From Pseudomonas protegens CHA0 (GTDB lineage: Bacteria > Pseudomonadota > Gammaproteobacteria > Pseudomonadales > Pseudomonadaceae): 64,000 nt of DNA. The notes below the pieces were generated by a model, which was not told where the DNA came from, ran no database searches, and worked only from the letters and a program-made list of their open reading frames with translations. The stretch is taken from contig NC_021237.1 in NCBI RefSeq assembly GCF_000397205.1, positions 6,393,001-6,457,000 of the forward strand, given 5' to 3'. This document shows positions 57,277 to 64,000 of the stretch, piece after piece (positions within the stretch are counted from its first letter, which is position 1; each line of letters begins with the position of its first letter). Position numbers and translations under genes: made by a program.

Positions 57277-57477
57277 CTAGCCGCCGCCGATGGCGTGGAC
57301 CACTTCAACCTGGTCACCTTCGTTGAGGGCGGTTTCGGCGTGCTGGCTGCGCGGAACGATATCCAGGTTGAGTTCCACCGCGATCCGCCGTCCGGTGAGT
57401 TCCAGATGGCTCAGCAGGGCCGCAACGGTCGAGCCGTCGGGCAGTTCAAAGGATTCACCGTTCAACTGAATGCGCAT
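57277..57477 (-). CDS. thiS: Sulfur carrier protein ThiS
   Basis: 66 residues with a ubiquitin-like fold ending in AIGGG. ThiF-type adenylation and sulfur transfer on the C-terminal Gly-Gly produce the thiocarboxylate used by ThiG. The usual C terminus is GG; here three Gly are encoded. The ATG at 57477 is preferred over 57510. It is upstream of thiG on the same strand. Confidence 0.93.
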   Translation of the reverse strand: MRIQLNGESFELPDGSTVAALLSHLELTGRRIAVELNLDIVPRSQHAETALNEGDQVEVVHAIGGG

Positions 57478-57547
57478 GCCAAGGCCGCCATCATTTTTAG
57501 GGGCCAGCATTCTAGCCCGATCATGACCTAAAGGTCAGCTACAAGCG

Positions 57548-57928
57548 TCAGCCGGCGACTTGCAGGCGCCAGGCGGCAAGCCCCAGCAGGAACCAGCCGA
57601 CCAGGAAGGCCACACCGCCGAAGGGGGTGATGATCCCCAGCTTGCTGGTGCCAGTCAGGGTCAGCAGGTACAGGCTACCGGAGAACAGCAGGATGCCCAG
57701 GGTGAAGGCAGCGCCGGCCCAGGTCACCAGCCGCCCGGGAATATGAGCCGCCAGCAAGGCGACGCCGAACAACGCCAGGGCATGCACCAGTTGATAGGTA
57801 ACACCTGTATGAAAAATAGCCAGGTAGTCCGTGCTCAGGCGGTTTTTAAGACCGTGGGCGGCGAAAGCGCCAAGGGCAACCCCGGTGAAACCGAAGAAGG
57901 CGGCCAGCATCAGGAAGCCACGCAACAT
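57548..57928 (-). CDS. DUF423 family membrane protein
   Basis: 126 residues with four helices and the DUF423 core (GVALGAFAAHGLKNRLS, YQLVHALALFGVALLA, SGSLYLLTLTG, LGIITPFGGVAFLVGW). It belongs to the YgdD group; function unknown. GGAGTTCCTC lies before the ATG. It is 70 bases upstream of thiS on the same strand and may form part of that transcript. Confidence 0.87.
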   Translation of the reverse strand: MLRGFLMLAAFFGFTGVALGAFAAHGLKNRLSTDYLAIFHTGVTYQLVHALALFGVALLAAHIPGRLVTWAGAAFTLGILLFSGSLYLLTLTGTSKLGIITPFGGVAFLVGWFLLGLAAWRLQVAG

Positions 57929-57963
57929 GAGGAACTCCAGTCAGATTCAGCACAAAGGGTCTG

Positions 57964-57969
57964 TATAAT
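57964..57969 (+). promoter_or_regulatory. -10 element of mtgA promoter
   Basis: A consensus TATAAT lies 34 bases before the mtgA ATG, giving a short leader. The hexamer 17 bases upstream, TCAGAT (57941-57946), is a poor -35, so the promoter may need an activator or be weak. Confidence 0.5.
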
Positions 57970-58002
57970 GGCGCGCTCAACGGGTTCGGCCAAGCCATCT
58001 CT

Positions 58003-58725
58003 ATGCTGCGTTATCTGTTTCGTCGTCTTGTAAAAGCCTTGATGTGGTTCATGGTCGGCAGCGTCCTGCTGGTGCTGCTGTTGCGTTTCGTACCGCCACC
58101 GGGCACCGCCCTGATGGTAGAGCGCAAGATCGAGTCCTGGGTCGACAACGACCCCATCGACCTGCAGCGCACCTGGAAGCCTTGGGATGAAATATCCGAC
58201 AACCTCAAGGTGGCGGTGATTGCCGGCGAAGACCAGAAATTCCCCGAGCACTGGGGCTTCGATATCGATGCAATCCAGGCAGCGTTGATCCACAACGAAA
58301 GGGGCGGCTCGATCCGTGGCGCCAGTACCCTGAGCCAGCAAGTGTCGAAAAACCTGTTCCTGTGGTCCGGCCGCAGCTACCTGCGCAAGGGACTGGAAGC
58401 CTGGTTCACCGCGCTGATCGAAGTGTTCTGGCCCAAGCAGCGGATTCTTGAGGTCTACCTCAACAGTGTCGAATGGGATGAAGGGGTGTTCGGGGCAGAA
58501 GCCGCGGCGCGCCATCACTTCGGCGTCAGCGCGGCCAATCTGTCACGCCAGCAAGCCAGCCTGCTAGCCGCTGTCCTGCCCAATCCAAGGGTGTGGAGCG
58601 CAGCACGTCCCAGCACTTATGTGATGCAGCGGGCGGGCTGGGTTCGGCGGCAGATGAGCCAGTTGGGTGGAGCCGATTACTTGAATCGGCTGAACGAGTC
58701 GCGCAGGGCGCCCTGGGCGGAGTAA
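58003..58725 (+). CDS. mtgA: Monofunctional peptidoglycan glycosyltransferase
   Basis: 240 residues, GT51 family. One N-terminal membrane anchor (LMWFMVGSVLLVLLL) then the glycosyltransferase domain with AGEDQKFPEHWGFD (catalytic Glu), RGASTLSQQVSKNLFLW and a second acidic motif VYLNSVEWDEGVFGAEAAA. It polymerises lipid II into glycan strands at the outer face of the inner membrane. It has no transpeptidase domain. Confidence 0.96.
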   Translation: MLRYLFRRLVKALMWFMVGSVLLVLLLRFVPPPGTALMVERKIESWVDNDPIDLQRTWKPWDEISDNLKVAVIAGEDQKFPEHWGFDIDAIQAALIHNERGGSIRGASTLSQQVSKNLFLWSGRSYLRKGLEAWFTALIEVFWPKQRILEVYLNSVEWDEGVFGAEAAARHHFGVSAANLSRQQASLLAAVLPNPRVWSAARPSTYVMQRAGWVRRQMSQLGGADYLNRLNESRRAPWAE

Positions 58726-58786
58726 CCCGGATTTGGCTTTGCGCCGGTTCTTCTTGAGCATGTTCGAGATGGGTGCTGGGCTGGGG

Positions 58787-58813
58787 ATTCGCCGGCAAGC
58801 CGGCTCCTACGCC
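58787..58813. repeat. REP element between mtgA and rpoH
   Basis: ATTCGCCGGCAAGCCGGCTC (58788-58807) is a single REP unit located between convergent mtgA and rpoH, next to the rpoH terminator. Confidence 0.75.
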
Positions 58814-58824
58814 AACCGCACAAA

Positions 58825-58857
58825 CAAAAACGCCCCGAGGTAATCGGGGCGTTTTAC
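58825..58857 (-). terminator. Rho-independent terminator of rpoH
   Basis: Stem AACGCCCCGA/TCGGGGCGTT with a short loop and T runs on both ends when read on either strand, 15-45 bases after the rpoH stop. It would serve both rpoH and mtgA. Confidence 0.88.
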
Positions 58858-58871
58858 ATGATGCTTCAGGC

Positions 58872-59726
<855 letters not shown>

Positions 59727-59775
59727 ACGAAAAAACCTCCGACTCACATAACTCGTGCCGTTCAGCACTGCGAAA

Positions 59776-59802
59776 ATTGACCGGAAACCGCGAAACAAGT
59801 TC
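59776..59802 (-). promoter_or_regulatory. Possible AlgU/RpoE-type promoter for rpoH
   Basis: On the minus strand GAACTT (59802-59797) is followed after exactly 16 bases by TCAAT (59780-59776), a match to the AlgU/sigma-E pattern GAACTT-N16-TCtgA with a weak -10. The 5' leader would be about 45 bases. P. aeruginosa rpoH is known to have an AlgU-dependent promoter. Confidence 0.5.
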
Positions 59803-59839
59803 CCAAAAATGCTGAAAGGTCAATACAAGCAAAAAGATA

Positions 59840-60862
59840 TTACTTCGGTGCCAGTTCCCTCAGGTGACGGGCCACCGCAATCCACGCACCGATATAACCC
59901 AACAGCACCGCCCCTAGCAAGAGCGACAGACCATCGGCAACCGGCACCCCCGCGAGGGCAAAATCGCTGCCATACAAGCCAGCCAGACCGATTACCGCAT
60001 CGTTCAGCCAGTTCAGGCCAAACGCCAATACACCCCAGGACAGGATCCCCGCGCCGAAACCATACAGCGCCCCCATATAGAGGAAGGGCCGACGAACATA
60101 ACTGTCCGTGCCGCCGACGAGTTTAATCACTTCTATCTCGGTGCGGCGGTTTTCAATATGAAGACGAATGGTATTGCCTATCACCAAAAGTAATGCAGAA
60201 ACCAGCAGCACCGTCAGGCCGAAGACAAAGCGGTCCCCCAGCTTGAGGATCGCCGCCAGCCGCTCGACCCATACCAGGTCCAGTTGCGCCAGTTGCACCT
60301 TGGGCATTTCCGACAACCGCTGGCGCAGGGCTTCCAGGGTCGCCTTGTCCACTTCGTTCGGTGTGACCAGCACTACACCCGGCAGCGGGTTATGGGGCAG
60401 TTCGCGCAAGGCCTCGCCCAGCCCGGACTGCTGCTGGAACTCCTCCAGGGCCTTTTCCTTGCTGATGAACTCGGCATCCGCCACACCGGGCAGGCCCTTG
60501 ATCTCTTCACTGAGCTTCTCGCCCTCGGTAGCAGAAGCCCCCAGATCCAGGTACAGCGAGATCTGCGCCGCGCGCTGCCAGGAACCGCCCAGGCGCTCGA
60601 CATTATTGAGCAACAGCGACAAGCCCATGGGCAGGCTCAAGGCCACGGCCATCACCAGGCAGGTAAAGAAGCTGCCGATGGGCTGTTTGCCCAGGCGCCG
60701 CAGGCTGTCCAGCAGGCTGGCGCGATGGCTTTCGATCCAGGCGTGTAGCAGGGTGCCGAAATCCGGGCCGTCGTCCTCGTCACGCTTTTTCTTCGGCGGT
60801 GGTGCTTCGGAAGCCTTGGGCGCTACGCGCTCCGCCACTTTAGGGGTACGTGTAGCACTCAT
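59840..60862 (-). CDS. ftsX: Cell division protein FtsX
   Basis: 340 residues: a basic cytoplasmic head of about 60 residues, a first helix (FTCLVMAVALSLPMGLSLLL), a periplasmic domain of about 110 residues and three further helices in the FtsX/permease fold. With FtsE it forms the ABC-type complex that activates amidase-mediated septal wall splitting. It overlaps ftsE by four bases. Confidence 0.95.
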   Translation of the reverse strand: MSATRTPKVAERVAPKASEAPPPKKKRDEDDGPDFGTLLHAWIESHRASLLDSLRRLGKQPIGSFFTCLVMAVALSLPMGLSLLLNNVERLGGSWQRAAQISLYLDLGASATEGEKLSEEIKGLPGVADAEFISKEKALEEFQQQSGLGEALRELPHNPLPGVVLVTPNEVDKATLEALRQRLSEMPKVQLAQLDLVWVERLAAILKLGDRFVFGLTVLLVSALLLVIGNTIRLHIENRRTEIEVIKLVGGTDSYVRRPFLYMGALYGFGAGILSWGVLAFGLNWLNDAVIGLAGLYGSDFALAGVPVADGLSLLLGAVLLGYIGAWIAVARHLRELAPK

Positions 60863-61526
60863 ACGCCGGCCTCCCCGTCGCCGATCAAGCGTCCGCGTTG
60901 CAAGGTCAGCATGCGGTGGCGCATGCGGGCGATCAGTGCCAGGTCGTGGCTGGCGATCAGCACGCTGGTGCCCAGGCGGTTGATGTCTTCGAACACGCCC
61001 ATGATTTCCGCCGCAAGACGCGGGTCGAGGTTACCGGTGGGTTCGTCCGCCAGCAGCAGAGCCGGGCGGTGGACGATGGCCCGGGCGATGCCCACGCGCT
61101 GCTGCTGGCCGGTGGACAGGTCGCCGGGGTACAGATCGGTCTTGTCCGACAGCGCTACGCGCTCCAGGGCCGAGTCCACCCGCTTGGCGATTTCCGCCTT
61201 GGACAGGCCGAGGATCTGCAGCGGCAGGGCGACGTTGTTGAATACGGTGCGGTCGAACAGCAACTGGTGGTTCTGGAACACCACGCCGATCTGCCGCCGC
61301 AGGAACGGGATCTGCGCATTGCTGATCTGCCCCAGGTCCTGCCCGGCCAGCAGCAGCTTGCCGGTGGTGGGACGCTCCATGGCCAGCAGCAGGCGCAGCA
61401 AGGTGCTCTTACCGGCGCCGGAATGGCCGGTGACAAACAGGAATTCGCCGCGACGCACGCGAAAGCTCAGCTCATGCAGGCCAACGTGACCGTTGGGGTA
61501 GCGCTTACCGACCTGTTCGAAACGAA

Positions 61527-61530
<4 letters not shown>
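60859..61530 (-). CDS. ftsE: Cell division ATP-binding protein FtsE
   Basis: 223 residues, an ABC ATPase: Walker A GHSGAGKSTLL, Q-loop, signature LSTGQQQRVGIARA and Walker B LLLADEPTGNLD, with the H-loop SHD. It overlaps both ftsY and ftsX by four bases, giving the conserved ftsYEX operon. Confidence 0.97.
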
Positions 61531-63068
<1,538 letters not shown>

Positions 63069-63423
63069 GGAGACGGCTATCTCAAGGTAGCGATGCGCCA
63101 CTGGGCGCCTCGGTAAATAAATATTCGATGCAGAACAGACTGTGTTTCATCCAGCTTGTTCACGCGCAACATGTTGTCGAAATGCCCAAAAGCACTTCAA
63201 GGAGCGATTTTACTAAAGGACTGGAACGGCAAAATCGGCGAAAAGTCGAAGTCTAGCTGGTAAATCAGGGCTTCTTGCCGGTAACTCATACAACCTGCTC
63301 AAGTACATGCTGATCCGCGAAGACCTGATAGGCGTGGCCGCCAGTAAAACGGATCAGTATCCTAGCACCTCCTCGCCCGCACAGGCTAAGACCAAGCGGG
63401 CAGCCCAACAGGTTTAAAAACGA
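63069..63423. other. Divergent intergenic region ftsY / M16 protease
   Basis: 355 bases, clearly more AT-rich than the flanking genes. It should hold promoters for both genes. A 36-codon frame at 63307-63417 (ATG, ends TAA) has no ribosome site or known relative and is not called. No hairpin terminator or REP is seen. Confidence 0.5.
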
Positions 63424-64000
63424 ATGAATGCTCTAGCCCGCCGCGCCGCAGGCCTGCTGCTCAGCACAGTTTGTCTGCCCCTTGCAGCCCTGGCTGCCGA
63501 CCCTCAACCCACCCATGAATTCACCCTCGACAACGGCCTCAAGGTCGTGGTCCGCGAAGATCATCGCGCGCCGGTGGTGGTGTCCCAGGTCTGGTACAAG
63601 GTCGGCTCCAGCTACGAAACCCCGGGCCAGACCGGTTTGTCCCACGCCCTGGAACACATGATGTTCAAGGGCAGCGAGAAAGTCGGCCCCGGCGAGGCCT
63701 CCCTGATCCTGCGGGACCTGGGCGCCGAAGAGAACGCCTTCACCAGCGACGACTTCACGGCCTATTACCAGGTCCTGGCCCGCGACCGCCTGGGCGTGGC
63801 CCTGGAGCTGGAAGCCGACCGCATGGCCAGCCTGCGCCTGCCGGCCGACGAGTTCAGCCGCGAAATCGAGGTCATCAAGGAAGAGCGCCGCCTGCGCACC
63901 GACGACAAGCCGATGTCCAAGGCCTACGAGCGCTTCAAGGCCATGGCCTACCCGGCCAGCGGCTACCACACGCCGACCATCGGCTGGATGGCCGACCTGA
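63424..64000 (+). CDS. M16 family zinc metallopeptidase, N-terminal part
   Basis: The first 192 codons are present; the gene runs off the window end. A signal peptide (MNALARRAAGLLLSTVCLPLAALAA) is followed by an insulinase-type domain with the inverted zinc motif HALEH (HxxEH) in GLSHALEHMMFKGSE and the downstream EVIKEERRLRTDDKP segment that supplies a further metal-binding Glu. It is probably a periplasmic or exported peptidase. In pseudomonads two such genes often lie side by side here. No strong Shine-Dalgarno precedes the ATG. Confidence 0.9.
   Translation, partial: MNALARRAAGLLLSTVCLPLAALAADPQPTHEFTLDNGLKVVVREDHRAPVVVSQVWYKVGSSYETPGQTGLSHALEHMMFKGSEKVGPGEASLILRDLGAEENAFTSDDFTAYYQVLARDRLGVALELEADRMASLRLPADEFSREIEVIKEERRLRTDDKPMSKAYERFKAMAYPASGYHTPTIGWMADL

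Noticed and set aside
63307..63417. 36-codon frame with ATG and TAA in the ftsY / M16 protease gap.
   Set aside because: No Shine-Dalgarno sequence, low-complexity Ser/Ala/Gln tail and no relative I recognise; it probably lies in the promoter region.

Overview
The window is 64 kb of GC-rich chromosome that reads as core genome of a fluorescent-group Pseudomonas (P. fluorescens/protegens/chlororaphis type). This rests on recognised gene families, on gene orders shared with P. aeruginosa (pilGHIJ-chpA beside gshB, tonB3, algH/yqgE, yqgF, pyrR, pyrB, pyrC'), and on many short REP palindromes of the kind common in this group. There are no tRNA or rRNA genes, no insertion sequences, no phage and no CRISPR array. 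Species and strain are inference.

Layout. 1-9.3 kb: edge of a lipoprotein gene, mltA, a MAPEG protein, an EamA exporter, an NhaP-type antiporter, a formate/nitrite-type channel and a thioesterase, then the methyl-cycle pair ahcY-metF behind an S-adenosylhomocysteine riboswitch, and a periplasmic solute-binding protein. 9.5-19.7 kb: rhlE, yceI plus cytochrome b561, bioA, rsmE, a cluster of solute-binding protein, RidA and D-amino-acid dehydrogenase divergent from a LysR regulator, and a haemolysin-III membrane protein. 19.8-28.2 kb: a complete malonate decarboxylase system, mdcABCDEGH-madLM on the minus strand with tightly coupled genes and mdcR at its far end. A NADAR-family gene follows.

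29-42 kb: the minus-strand Pil-Chp chemosensory operon (pilG, pilH, pilI, pilJ, chpA, chpC) that controls type IV pili. It lacks pilK and chpB. Divergent from it run gshB, tonB3, algH and yqgF. 42.3-45.2 kb: pyrR-pyrB-pyrC', where pyrC' has lost its metal-binding histidines. 45.3-50.3 kb: a duplicated-TM2 membrane protein, an NlpC/P60 peptidase, pilT, and yggS-proC-yggT-yggU. 50.4-54.9 kb: metX-metW-DUF4426-rdgB-hemW-DUF3392. 54.9-58.7 kb: kptA, trmB, thiG, thiS, a DUF423 protein and mtgA. 58.8-64 kb: rpoH and ftsX-ftsE-ftsY on the minus strand, and a truncated M16 protease divergent from ftsY.

Functional themes are one-carbon and methionine metabolism (ahcY, metF, metX, metW), malonate use as a carbon source, twitching motility (Pil-Chp, PilT, TonB3), pyrimidine synthesis, and envelope/cell-division housekeeping. 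I did not find an obviously new multi-gene system. The less ordinary items are the probable MdcR operator, a ChpA whose phosphotransfer domains are partly degenerate, a lone RNA 2'-phosphotransferase between REP elements, a lone NADAR protein, an incomplete D-amino-acid oxidation cluster, a hairpin-rich thiS-thiG spacer, and a palindrome in the metX leader.
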